NCBI GenBank assembly: GCA_035555855.1
Contig: DATMGD010000002.1
Location: 101,247 to 165,246, forward strand
Direction of reading: 5' to 3'
Length of the DNA stretch: 64,000 nucleotides
Source: Palsa-892 sp035555855
GTDB lineage: Bacteria; Pseudomonadota; Alphaproteobacteria; Rhizobiales; Xanthobacteraceae
The notes under the pieces were generated by a model. It saw nothing but the letters and a program-made list of their open reading frames with translations. It did no database searches and had not been told where the DNA came from. Positions 1 through 7,792 of the stretch are shown one piece after another. Each line of letters begins with the position of its first letter. Position 1 is the first letter of the stretch. A program made the position numbers and the translations under genes.

Positions 1-1
1 G

Positions 2-319
2 CTTTCAGAGCAGCGTGCGAAGGCCGTGCAAACCTATCTCGGCTCGAAGGGGATCGACCCGAGCCGCATCCACGCCGTTTCTTATGGCCGCGACAAGCGC
101 GTCGCAAAGTGCAACGACGCTTCATGCTGGTCGCAAAACCGCCGCGTCGTTACGATTTTGCAGACAAATGCAGACCCGATGCTGCGCTCGCGCGGTCAGC
201 CTCGCGCGCAGCAATCGCAGACATCGCGTATGCCGGTATATGCTTCGCCGCCGCCGCAGGAACCGTCTGAGCTAGTTCGCGCCGATCCCGTCAATACATT
301 CCCGCAGAGCAGCGAATAG
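2..319 (+). CDS. OmpA-family C-terminal peptidoglycan-binding domain protein (5' truncated)
   Basis: The reading frame is open from the window edge to a TAG stop, so only the C-terminal part of the gene is present. It shows the end of an OmpA/Pal-like domain: LSEQRAKAVQTYL, then GIDPSRIHAVSYG, then the terminal NRRVV, where the arginine pair is typical of peptidoglycan (diaminopimelate) contact. After the domain comes a Gln/Pro/Ser-rich tail of about 50 residues. Domains of this type anchor outer-membrane proteins or lipoproteins to the cell wall. The N-terminus, and so the choice between a porin-like OmpA, Pal or another fusion, lies outside the window. The last 48 bp overlap, in antisense, the end of the patatin gene. 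Confidence 0.8.
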   Translation, partial: LSEQRAKAVQTYLGSKGIDPSRIHAVSYGRDKRVAKCNDASCWSQNRRVVTILQTNADPMLRSRGQPRAQQSQTSRMPVYASPPPQEPSELVRADPVNTFPQSSE

Positions 320-2737
320 ATCCCGGCTGTTGCTGAGATACTCTTCCTCGACGTCGAGGATGCGCGTGAATGCGTTCTTCTTGATGCGCAGAATTTCCGG
401 GGCGTTCGACAGGATGCCGGCGGAATCGCAGACAATGTCGATCAGCCGGTCGGCCGCATGCAGGCGGCCGAGAAGATAGTCGTTCTCGCGATAGGCGCGT
501 GACAGAAACGCCGCGAAGTGCCCGAAACCGATGCCTTTCAGGCTTTCGATGCGGGCGAACTCCTTGAGCGAATGCGCATCCTGCGGGCTGATGCGATCGA
601 CGAGGATTTCCTGGATTTCACCGGCGCCGTTTGCGCTCGCAACCGAGAACGTCAGCACATCCCAGAACGGAAAGCCGAGATAGTTGATCAGCACATCGCG
701 GCGCGCTTCACGCGTCCAGTCCTTCGGATCGAGCGAGGCCATCAGGTGGTCGAGATCGCGCGTGCTGGCGGCAAGGTCGATCTCCTTGGCGAGCGTTTCG
801 ATCAGCCGGTCGATCTTCTCGCCGTGCTCGTCGATGAAGCGCCGCGCAAAACCCGCCAGATCCTTGGCGGCATCCTCGTCGGGATCGAGGCCGAACAGTT
901 CGTTGACGTAACCATGCGCTGCAACGCTGTAGAATTTCGCTTCCTCGCGGCGCGTCAGCACGTCGAGATTTTCGTAGAAGTTCCGCTTCAGACGATCGAC
1001 CGCCTTGGCGTTGAGCCCGCGATAGCGCTCGTCGTCGAGCAGGTGATAGAGCTGGTTCTGCGCCTCGATCAGGAAATTGAGGCGGCGCTTGCGGTAGTCG
1101 ACATCGAATGCGAGGAAGAAACGCGCCCAGCGCGGCAGCCGGTCGGTGCCGCCGTTTTCGCGCAGCACGGCATCGTGCCCGCTGCGGTCGTAAACGATGC
1201 CGCGATGCTCGGCCCATGACTCGATGATCTCGCTCGTCGCGCGCGCAGCCGGCGAGCGGGGCGGGATGCCGCCGATCGCGAGGATGATCCGTGTCACGAA
1301 ATTGCGGACGGAGGCGAGCTTCAGCCGCGCATAGCCTTCATAGGCAAAGCCCGCGTCGCGGGCGGCGCGCGAATTGATCGTCTCGCGCCAGGCCTTGATC
1401 TGGTCGGGGGAAATATCCCGCTCGAACGCGTCGGTGATGGTGTCGGACACAAGCCCGCTGATCTGCGGCCGCGCGCCCTCGATCACCGAGCGAAAAGCCC
1501 GCGCCCGGACGTTATGGTCGAACACCCAGCGCAATTCGTCCGACACCGGCTGATTGGCGGGAATGTCGGCGAGCGCGCCCTTCAGCGTCAGGAAAAAGCC
1601 GGGCACTTTCCGGTATTTGATGCTGCGAACCGGCGCGGGGTTGGGATCGATATAGACGAGCCGCCGGTCGACTTCGCGGTAGGCCGGCCGCCCATGGATT
1701 GACGAAATCGCTTCGCGGAAGGGGTGATTGTTCAGCACCGCGCCGTCGATGAAGGAAGCGTGCGTCGGGTCGAGGTCGGCACGGATATAGCGCTCGAAAT
1801 TCTCAATGATGAATTCCTCGCGGTTCGGCCACTCGTCGCCGTTGGCTTCGGCAACCTGATCCATCTCGAGGATCTGCGCCGGCGGAAACGCGCCGGGAAA
1901 CGACGAGGTGGCGCGCGCCGCAAAAGCAAGCGCCGGTGCGTTGTCGAGTTTGAAATCGCTTTCGACATCGCCGTTCGCGTAGCGGCGATACTTGAAGCGC
2001 AGAAGCTGCCGGTGCTCGATCTCGTGGATCAGCGTCGGGTTGTGGATCTGCACGCGCTCGAGATGGCCGTAGTAATCGGTCATCGTCACGAACAGATCGA
2101 GATGCTGGCCGGTCGGCAGGAGCGATGCGACCGGGGAGCGCGGCTCGCCGGAGATCGTCACGGCTTCGTACATCAGAGCCGCCATGCCCTTGCCGTCGAG
2201 CGGCGGTTTGAACCAGCGCGAGCGTAGGAACAGCGAGACCTTGTCGCGAACCTCGGCATTGGTGAACTCGATGTAGCCGAAACGCGAGGCAAGCCACACC
2301 AGCGGCTTCAAAAAGAATTTGCTCCACGCCTTCGCTTTCGCTTCCGGCGACAGGAGCACGCTCACATCGGCATTTTCGAGCCAGAGATTGCGCAGCTTGC
2401 GAACGGGAAGATCGTGGGCGATCGCGCGCGCGAGCATCGTCGCGTTGATGCCGCCGGCCGAGGAGCCGGCGATGATATCGACGACGACGCGCAGCTCGAG
2501 CTTCTTGCCGACTTCACGCAAAAGATCGAGATAGTCGGCTTCGGTGTCGTATTCGCCCTCGTCGTTATCGAGGCCGTCGAAAAAATCGAATGTCTGTCGC
2601 GCTGCCCGGTCGGTGCCATGCAGCCGCGCCGAAGCGCGCAGCAGTTTGAGGATTTCCTTCGAGATGCCGTGCATGTAGATGGCGAGCGAAACGCCGCCAA
2701 AGCAAACGAGCGCGATGCGAAGCTCTTTTTCGCGCAT
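272..2737 (-). CDS. Patatin-like phospholipase (large, patatin-related family)
   Basis: An 821-residue protein with an N-terminal patatin fold. It has a glycine-rich oxyanion segment near residues 13-16 (CFGGVS), the nucleophile elbow GSSAG with Ser93, and the catalytic aspartate in FIDGAVLNNHPF near residue 330. Together these form the Ser-Asp dyad of patatin-type acyl hydrolases. About 450 further residues, charged and mostly helical, follow the catalytic domain, as in the long bacterial patatin-related proteins that carry a DUF3376-like C-terminus. Likely activity is hydrolysis of acyl chains from phospholipids or other lipids; the substrate cannot be read from sequence. No signal peptide is seen. 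It lies 69 bp downstream of a small membrane-protein gene on the same strand and probably shares its promoter. Confidence 0.85.
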   Translation of the reverse strand: MREKELRIALVCFGGVSLAIYMHGISKEILKLLRASARLHGTDRAARQTFDFFDGLDNDEGEYDTEADYLDLLREVGKKLELRVVVDIIAGSSAGGINATMLARAIAHDLPVRKLRNLWLENADVSVLLSPEAKAKAWSKFFLKPLVWLASRFGYIEFTNAEVRDKVSLFLRSRWFKPPLDGKGMAALMYEAVTISGEPRSPVASLLPTGQHLDLFVTMTDYYGHLERVQIHNPTLIHEIEHRQLLRFKYRRYANGDVESDFKLDNAPALAFAARATSSFPGAFPPAQILEMDQVAEANGDEWPNREEFIIENFERYIRADLDPTHASFIDGAVLNNHPFREAISSIHGRPAYREVDRRLVYIDPNPAPVRSIKYRKVPGFFLTLKGALADIPANQPVSDELRWVFDHNVRARAFRSVIEGARPQISGLVSDTITDAFERDISPDQIKAWRETINSRAARDAGFAYEGYARLKLASVRNFVTRIILAIGGIPPRSPAARATSEIIESWAEHRGIVYDRSGHDAVLRENGGTDRLPRWARFFLAFDVDYRKRRLNFLIEAQNQLYHLLDDERYRGLNAKAVDRLKRNFYENLDVLTRREEAKFYSVAAHGYVNELFGLDPDEDAAKDLAGFARRFIDEHGEKIDRLIETLAKEIDLAASTRDLDHLMASLDPKDWTREARRDVLINYLGFPFWDVLTFSVASANGAGEIQEILVDRISPQDAHSLKEFARIESLKGIGFGHFAAFLSRAYRENDYLLGRLHAADRLIDIVCDSAGILSNAPEILRIKKNAFTRILDVEEEYLSNSRDLFAALRECIDGIGAN

Positions 2738-2806
2738 GGCATCCCCCGGCGCTACCGCCCCCGGTCTGCGCCCGATCCATTATAAAGGATTCGACGAAGT
2801 AAAGGC

Positions 2807-3112
2807 CTATTGGTTCCGGTCGGGAACCGAAATCGGCATGCAATTGCGTCGGCCCTGCATGGCGCAATCTTCGAGCCTGCCCGCATCGCGCAGCGCATCC
2901 ATCAGCCAAACGCCGCCGGCAATTAGCCCGACAATCAGAAGCCCGATCTTGAGGAGTGCGCTGTTGCTCAGCGGCTCGACATGGTCGTCCTCCTCCGCCG
3001 CTGCGGGAGCGGGACGAGGCCTCGCGGGCTCAGGTTTTAGGCGGGTCCGAAAGGGCAGGATCTCTGCCTCGGTTCCCTTGTGGGCCTCAGCCTTGTCGTT
3101 GAATTCCTTCAT
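2807..3112 (-). CDS. Small single-pass membrane protein, function unknown
   Basis: A protein of about 101 residues starting MKEFNDKAEA. It has a charged, proline/alanine-rich N-terminal half and one clear membrane segment (LLKIGLLIVGLIAGGVWLM), followed by a short tail with two cysteines. I placed the start at the ATG at 3112 because it leaves about 80 bp of divergent promoter space before the plus-strand gene at 3193. A GTG at 3178 would add 22 residues and leave almost no space. Neither has a strong ribosome-binding site. It precedes the patatin gene on the same strand. I do not recognise a family. Confidence 0.55.
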   Translation of the reverse strand: MKEFNDKAEAHKGTEAEILPFRTRLKPEPARPRPAPAAAEEDDHVEPLSNSALLKIGLLIVGLIAGGVWLMDALRDAGRLEDCAMQGRRNCMPISVPDRNQ

Positions 3113-3192
3113 GTGGCGATTGTGCTGTGGCAAAGACGAGGCGTCGAGGGCATCTTCTTCCGGGGTTTCTACTTTCACGATATAGTCGACTC

Positions 3193-3486
3193 ATGCGGCG
3201 TTTTCTCGCAGCTTTTTGCGTGTGGTGGCTGGCGCTGGGCTGCGCGCGCGTCCCGAGCGACCTGTTGCGCTTCGGCATGACGCCGGATGAGGTCGCCTCC
3301 GTCTATGGCGGCAGCCTTGTGCGGGTCAAAAGCCTGCGGGATTCGGAAATCTATGTCGTGCAGCAACCCGCGGCCATTCCGGGCGTTTATCCGCCTTTGG
3401 TGAGCGAGCGTCTTTATCTGCAATTTCGCAAAGGCGCGCTGACCGGCTGGAAGAACGAGTGGAACGCGCGGAAGTATTGGTTCTAG
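3193..3486 (+). CDS. Small secreted protein or lipoprotein, function unknown
   Basis: A 97-residue protein beginning MRRFLAAFCVWWLALGCA. This is a signal peptide with a possible lipobox (ALGC, cysteine near residue 17), so the product may be a lipoprotein. The mature part contains RFGMTPDEVASVYGG, a pattern seen in small periplasmic proteins of the SmpA/OmlA or PepSY-like type, but I would not assign a family. The ATG at 3193 is preferred over one 66 bp upstream because it gives a proper signal sequence. The next secreted-protein gene begins shortly after, which suggests co-transcription. Confidence 0.6.
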   Translation: MRRFLAAFCVWWLALGCARVPSDLLRFGMTPDEVASVYGGSLVRVKSLRDSEIYVVQQPAAIPGVYPPLVSERLYLQFRKGALTGWKNEWNARKYWF

Positions 3487-3510
3487 AGCATGCTCAAACG
3501 AGGAGCGGGG

Positions 3511-3810
3511 ATGCGTTATTCGGCTCTGGTGGCGCTCTGTCTGCTGGTTTCTTCGCCGGCGATAAGCGCTGAGATTTTGAATTTCCCCAAAACCAAATCT
3601 ACGCCTCAGCCGACGCCTGCCGTTGTGCCTGCACCGCTACCCGTGCCTGCGCCTGCGCAGCAATTGCTGCGTCCCGCCGGCATCGCCAACGATTGCAAGG
3701 AATGGACCGATAGTTGCCGTGTCTGTGCGCTGGACGACAAAGGAGCCGCGGCCTGCTCGAATATCGGTATCGCCTGCCAGCCGGAAAAATGGCGCTGCAC
3801 GCGGCCCTGA
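3511..3810 (+). CDS. Small secreted proline-rich, cysteine-containing protein
   Basis: A 99-residue protein starting MRYSALVALCLL. The ATG at 3511 has a good Shine-Dalgarno (GAGGAG) just upstream; an ATG 21 bp earlier is less likely. A Sec signal peptide ends around SPAISA. It is followed by a Pro/Ala-rich stretch (residues about 28-52) and a compact C-terminal part with six cysteines (NDCKEW, SCRVCALDD, AACSNIGIACQ, WRCTRP), which suggests disulfide bonds. Function unknown. It follows another small exported protein gene by 24 bp. Confidence 0.6.
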   Translation: MRYSALVALCLLVSSPAISAEILNFPKTKSTPQPTPAVVPAPLPVPAPAQQLLRPAGIANDCKEWTDSCRVCALDDKGAAACSNIGIACQPEKWRCTRP

Positions 3811-3891
3811 TTCAATCCTGACAAGTTTCAACTTTGACGAGTCGTGGACAGCACGACGCAAATCGCATGAGATTCGCCAAAAGCGAATCAG

Positions 3892-4335
3892 ATGCGAAAA
3901 TCCGTCCTCAGCCCGCGTGAACTGAACGAACTCCTGCTGCGCGAGCTTCGCCGCGCGCCCGGCTGCGAGGGCGTCGCCTGGGTCGGCGTCTATGTCCTGC
4001 GGCGGCATGTGCGCGGGCGCAATTGGCTCGCGGCGTTCTTCAACCCCGGCACGGCAACCCGGCAGGCCTGCGCGCGCGAGATCATCGCCATCGAGGCGCG
4101 GTTGCAGGCGCAATACGATGTCGTCGAGCCGCGGGCGCGGGCGGCGCGCACCCCGCGCTTTCTGGGTTATCGTAATTATCACCGGCGCCAGCCGTCAAAG
4201 CTCGTGGCGGAAGGTGCGCCGCGGCCGCGCGGGGCAGCAGCGATGTTCTCGAACCTGAACACGATCCGCAACCTCTTGACGCCGCATCCCAAGACGAAGC
4301 GCGATCGCGCGGTGTTGGAGAAGTCGCGCCGCTAA
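3892..4335 (+). CDS. Hypothetical protein with Arg-rich C-terminal extension
   Basis: The first 80 or so residues (MRKSVLSPRELNELLLRELRR onward, with a regular amphipathic pattern to LQAQYDVVEP) look like a real small alphaproteobacterial protein. The remaining 65 residues are arginine- and alanine-rich and read like translated non-coding DNA. One possibility is that the original stop was lost or that a frameshift extended the frame. It ends 7 bp from the lptB stop on the opposite strand. No function is assigned. Confidence 0.45.
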   Translation: MRKSVLSPRELNELLLRELRRAPGCEGVAWVGVYVLRRHVRGRNWLAAFFNPGTATRQACAREIIAIEARLQAQYDVVEPRARAARTPRFLGYRNYHRRQPSKLVAEGAPRPRGAAAMFSNLNTIRNLLTPHPKTKRDRAVLEKSRR

Positions 4336-4342
4336 ATTCGCG

Positions 4343-5113
4343 CTACAGCCTGAAATTGTCGCCAAGATAAATGTCGCGGACTTTCCGGCTGGCGAGGATT
4401 TCGTCGGGATAGCCTTCCATCAAGAGCGTGCCGGCATGCACGATATAGGCGCGATCGACGATGCCGAGCGTTTCGCGCACGTTATGGTCGGTGATCAGAA
4501 CACCGATGCCGCGATCCTTGAGATGCATGACGAGATCGCGGATGTCGTTCACTGCAAGCGGATCGATCGCCGCGAACGGCTCGTCGAGCATGATGAAGGC
4601 GGGGCGGGCAGCAAGCGCCCGCGCGATCTCGGCGCGCCGCCGTTCGCCGCCCGAGAGCGCACCGCCCAAAGTGTTGCGAACGCGGGTGAGTTCGAATTCG
4701 TCGAGCAGGTGCTGGGCCTCGGCCTCGCGCCGCGCGCGATCGGGCTCGACGGCCTCGAGCATCACCATGAGATTCTTTTCGACCGAAAGGCCGGGAAAGA
4801 TCGAGGGCTCCTGCGGCAGGTAGCCGAGCCCCATGCGGGCGCGCAGATAGAGCGGAAATGCCGTGACGTCCTTGCCGTCGATTTCGACCGTTCCGCTATC
4901 GGCCGGGATGATGCCGGCGATCATGTAGAAGACCGTGGTTTTGCCGGCGCCATTGGGGCCGAGCAGGGCGACGGCCTCGCCGCGTGTCAGGTTCAGGCTG
5001 ACATCGTGCACGACTTGCCGCTCGCCGAACCGCTTCTGCAATCGATAGGCCGCGAGCCACTGAGGGTTGGCGATACCGGCGCGCGGCGGAACGGTGGTCG
5101 GGGAGGGTTGCAT
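4343..5113 (-). CDS. lptB: LptB-type ABC transporter ATPase
   Basis: A 256-residue ABC ATPase closely matching LptB. It has Walker A GPNGAGKTT (52-60), the LptB-typical GYLPQEPSIF (98-106), signature LSGGE (153-157), Walker B IMLDEP (174-179), switch His210 in ITDHNVRETL, and the family C-terminus YLGDNFRL. LptB powers lipopolysaccharide extraction from the inner membrane with LptF and LptG. In most Rhizobiales lptB follows lptC-lptA and precedes rpoN. Here it stands alone beside a ceramide-glycosyltransferase-like gene, and LptF-like and LptC-like genes lie 8-11 kb away on the far side of the sphingolipid genes. It may be the cell's general LptB or a paralog for sphingolipid export; sequence alone cannot decide. 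It has a 20-residue N-terminal extension. Confidence 0.88.
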   Translation of the reverse strand: MQPSPTTVPPRAGIANPQWLAAYRLQKRFGERQVVHDVSLNLTRGEAVALLGPNGAGKTTVFYMIAGIIPADSGTVEIDGKDVTAFPLYLRARMGLGYLPQEPSIFPGLSVEKNLMVMLEAVEPDRARREAEAQHLLDEFELTRVRNTLGGALSGGERRRAEIARALAARPAFIMLDEPFAAIDPLAVNDIRDLVMHLKDRGIGVLITDHNVRETLGIVDRAYIVHAGTLLMEGYPDEILASRKVRDIYLGDNFRL

Positions 5114-5207
5114 GAAGCCGTTCGATTTGGGCGAACTTGGGCGAAACTGGGCAATCTGTTAGCTTGCGCTCCCGCTCATACTATCTCCGTTTGCCGCGGT
5201 CGACCGA

Positions 5208-5252
5208 AATCACTTGCGGTAAAATCACTTGTGGCAAAGTTACTTGCGGCCG
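5208..5252 (+). repeat. Three tandem copies of a 15-bp unit
   Basis: Units at 5208-5222, 5223-5237 and 5238-5252 share the core (A/G)TNACTTG(C/T)GG. The first two differ at only two positions and the third is more diverged. They end about 10 bp before the preferred ATG of the glycosyltransferase gene at 5263. Because the unit is a multiple of three, the frame stays open through it (ITCGK repeated). It may be leader DNA with a regulatory role or slippage-derived sequence. Confidence 0.7.
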
Positions 5253-5262
5253 GTTTCCGTCG

Positions 5263-6384
5263 ATGGACTTCATTCTTCTGTTGCTCTGGCTTTCGCTTGC
5301 CGCGTTCTTTGTCGCAACCGCGCTTGCGGCGATGATCCGTTATCGTCCGCCGGTAGCGGCAGAGGGCGATGTGCCTTCCTGCTCGATCGTTTTGCCGATC
5401 AAGGGCGTGTCCGAATTTCTCGAAAGCAATCTGCGTGCGCTTATGCGGCTCTCGCCGTTCCGGGGCGAGATTTTGCTTGCGGTGGCGAGCGAGGACGATC
5501 CGGCCTGCGCCGTGATCCGCCGCGTGTTGGCGGACGGCGGCAATGACGCGAAGCTGCTGATCGGTGAAGACGCCGCTTACGTCAATCCCAAGCTGCGCAA
5601 TGTCTCGAAAGCCTATCAGGCCGCGCGCGAGGACATCATCGTGTTTCTCGACGACAGCGTTGCATTGGGTGGCGCTCTGTTCGCCGAACTCGTTCAGGAG
5701 CTGAAGCCGGGCACTGTCGCTGTCACCGCCGCGCCGCGCGGCGAGGATGCGACGAGTTTTTTCAGCGCCATCGAGGCGGCGAGCTGCAACGGCTATCTGT
5801 TCCGCATCCAGATGTTTCTTGAAATGTTCGGGCTCGCGGCCGCCTTCGGCAATGCCTTCGCATTCCGCAAGACGGACCTTGAAGCCGTTGGCGGCTTCGG
5901 GCGTTTGCAGGAGGGGCCTTGCGAGGACAGCGCGATCGCGACCGCATTGCGGGAAACCGGCAAGCGCCTCACGCTACTGCGGAGCGGTGTCCGGCGGCGG
6001 ATCGGTTATCGAAGCTGGCGCGATATTTATCTGCGGCACCTGCGCTGGGCGAGCTGCACCAAGGTGCACGATCCTGTAGTTTTTTTTATCGAGCCGCTGA
6101 TCGGCGGCCTCGTGTTCAATGTGCTGGGCGCCTACGTGCTCTCGCAGCTCTTGGTGATACCGGCGGCGAATGCGCTGCTAATCAGTGCGGCACTATGGTA
6201 CGGCACCGAAGCGCTGCTGCATCTGGTTTGCGGCTGGCCGCTGCATCTCCTGTCGCTGCCGGCCTGGATTGCTCGCGATGTGCTCCAACCGGTTTTTATG
6301 ATTGCTGCCCGACTCACGAATCAGGTCCAGTGGCGAGGTATTTCCGTTGCAATGAATCGTGACCCTGTGGCAAAAAAGCAATGA
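5263..6384 (+). CDS. Ceramide glucosyltransferase-like glycosyltransferase (GT21 type)
   Basis: A 373-residue inner-membrane glycosyltransferase. It has an N-terminal membrane anchor (MDFILLLLWLSLAAFF), a GT-A domain with SIVLPIKG, acidic motif FLDDS, and the processive-type RHLRW near residue 260. C-terminal hydrophobic segments follow (about residues 280-345). The arrangement matches ceramide glucosyltransferases and the related HpnI. Likely activity is transfer of a hexose from a nucleotide sugar to ceramide or a similar lipid on the cytoplasmic face. The start was set at 5263 because the upstream part of the open frame is the 15-bp repeat and reads poorly as protein. It lies directly upstream of the serine palmitoyltransferase-like gene. 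Confidence 0.8.
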   Translation: MDFILLLLWLSLAAFFVATALAAMIRYRPPVAAEGDVPSCSIVLPIKGVSEFLESNLRALMRLSPFRGEILLAVASEDDPACAVIRRVLADGGNDAKLLIGEDAAYVNPKLRNVSKAYQAAREDIIVFLDDSVALGGALFAELVQELKPGTVAVTAAPRGEDATSFFSAIEAASCNGYLFRIQMFLEMFGLAAAFGNAFAFRKTDLEAVGGFGRLQEGPCEDSAIATALRETGKRLTLLRSGVRRRIGYRSWRDIYLRHLRWASCTKVHDPVVFFIEPLIGGLVFNVLGAYVLSQLLVIPAANALLISAALWYGTEALLHLVCGWPLHLLSLPAWIARDVLQPVFMIAARLTNQVQWRGISVAMNRDPVAKKQ

Positions 6385-6491
6385 TGGTAATATCCCAAAA
6401 TTAATTATTAAAACTCAAGCAGTTATAGCGATGCTACAGTTTTTCGAATGGTTTCGCGGCGGAATCAAATTGTAGTAGCTATGCGTCGCGA
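6385..6491 (+). promoter_or_regulatory. A/T-rich gap upstream of spt, probable promoter
   Basis: This 107-bp gap is conspicuously A/T-rich (AAAATTAATTATTAAAACTC near its start) compared with the surrounding coding DNA. It lies between the glycosyltransferase stop and the spt start, so spt may have its own promoter as well as readthrough. No operator was recognised. Confidence 0.35.
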
Positions 6492-7772
6492 ATGGGGACG
6501 GGAATGTTGATGAAAACGGGACTGGCCGAGGCGCGTCAGACTGGGCATAGCCAAATCAAAATGCCTGCTGAAGCCGGCGCCGTTTCCGAGGTGCTGAAGC
6601 GCGCGGGGCAGTTCAGCGATTCCGTCGATCGCTTGGCGGGCGATCATCTCAATCCGTTTGAAATCGTCATCGAGCAAGTGCTCGGTCCGGTCGAGACGAT
6701 GATCGGCGGCCGCCGCACTACGATGTTCGGTACCAACAGCTATCTCGGACTCAATTTTCACGCCGATTGCATCAAGGCTGCGCAGGGCACCGTCGCCCAG
6801 TACGGCACCGGCTCGACCGCGTCGCGCGTTGCGGCCGGTAATCATGCGATGCATGTCGCGCTCGAGCGCGACATTGCGGATTTCTTCGATCTGCCGCATG
6901 CCATCATCTACAGCACCGGATTCATGGCGAACCTCGCGGTGATTGCCGGCCTTGCACGCGAGGGCGATGCGATCTTTCTCGATGCACACAGCCACGCCAG
7001 CATCTTCGATGCGGCGAAGCTCAGCGGCGCGCATGTCCATACTTTCACGCACAACGATCCCGCCGATATCGAACGGCTGTTTCGCGAAAGCAAAATTCCG
7101 GCGTCCCGCACGCTAGTCGTGCTCGAAAGCGTCTACAGCGTTTGGGGCGATGTCGGCGACCTGAAGTCGATTGTCGCCGTCGCCAAGCGCTACGGCGCTT
7201 TCGTCATCGTCGATGAAGCACATGGCATGGGCGCCTATGGCAAGCGCGGCCGCGGCATCACCGAAGAGCTCGGGCTCGAAAAAGACGTCGATGTTCTCGT
7301 CGGCACATTCAGCAAGAGCGTCGGCGTCATCGGCGGCTTCAGCGTCAGCAATCACCCCGAGTTGCGCCGCCTGCGGATGATGGCGCGGCCCTATCTCTAC
7401 ACGGCTTCGCTGCCGCTGCCGCTTGTTGCCTCCGCGCGAATGGCAGTGAACATCATTGCCGGCCAGCCCGCGTTACGCGAGCGCCTGTGGCGGAATGCCA
7501 AACAATTCCACGAAGGCCTGCGCGCCGCCGGCCTCGATGTCTGCGCGGATATCGGCCCGGTGGGCAGCATCCGCATGCGCGGCGTCAAGGACGGCCACGA
7601 TTTCTGGACGGGGCTTCTGGATCGCGGTGTCTATGTCAACATGCTGCTGCCGCCCGCAACGCCCAACGGTGAAGTCTTGTTGCGCTTCAGCGTATCGGCT
7701 GCGCATACGCCCGAGCAGATCGCGAATGCACTCGCTATTTTCGGCGAAGTCGCGCGGGCAAAAGCGGCCTGA
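6492..7772 (+). CDS. spt: Serine palmitoyltransferase-like alpha-oxoamine synthase
   Basis: A PLP enzyme of about 420 residues in the alpha-oxoamine synthase family (SPT, KBL, BioF, HemA). Visible motifs are NSYLGL (82-87), GTGSTASR (106-112), DAHSHAS with the cofactor-stacking histidine (165-171), DEAHGMGAYG (241-250) and the Schiff-base lysine K276 in GTFSKSVG. It would condense serine with an acyl thioester to 3-ketosphinganine, the first step of sphingolipid synthesis. Assignment over KBL or BioF rests mainly on context: a ceramidase, ceramide-GT-like enzymes, a dedicated ACP and KAS, and a large GNAT acyltransferase all lie within 10 kb. In-frame ATGs at 6504 and 6510 sit better behind a GGGGACGGG ribosome-binding site than the outermost ATG at 6492. 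Confidence 0.8.
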   Translation: MGTGMLMKTGLAEARQTGHSQIKMPAEAGAVSEVLKRAGQFSDSVDRLAGDHLNPFEIVIEQVLGPVETMIGGRRTTMFGTNSYLGLNFHADCIKAAQGTVAQYGTGSTASRVAAGNHAMHVALERDIADFFDLPHAIIYSTGFMANLAVIAGLAREGDAIFLDAHSHASIFDAAKLSGAHVHTFTHNDPADIERLFRESKIPASRTLVVLESVYSVWGDVGDLKSIVAVAKRYGAFVIVDEAHGMGAYGKRGRGITEELGLEKDVDVLVGTFSKSVGVIGGFSVSNHPELRRLRMMARPYLYTASLPLPLVASARMAVNIIAGQPALRERLWRNAKQFHEGLRAAGLDVCADIGPVGSIRMRGVKDGHDFWTGLLDRGVYVNMLLPPATPNGEVLLRFSVSAAHTPEQIANALAIFGEVARAKAA

Positions 7773-7792
7773 CTAGCTCGGCGTTTTAGTAG

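Noticed and set aside
4343..5113. LptB as a branched-chain amino-acid transporter ATPase (LivF/LivG)
   Set aside because: The GYLPQEPSIF and YLGDNFRL motifs are specific to LptB, and no liv permease genes are nearby.
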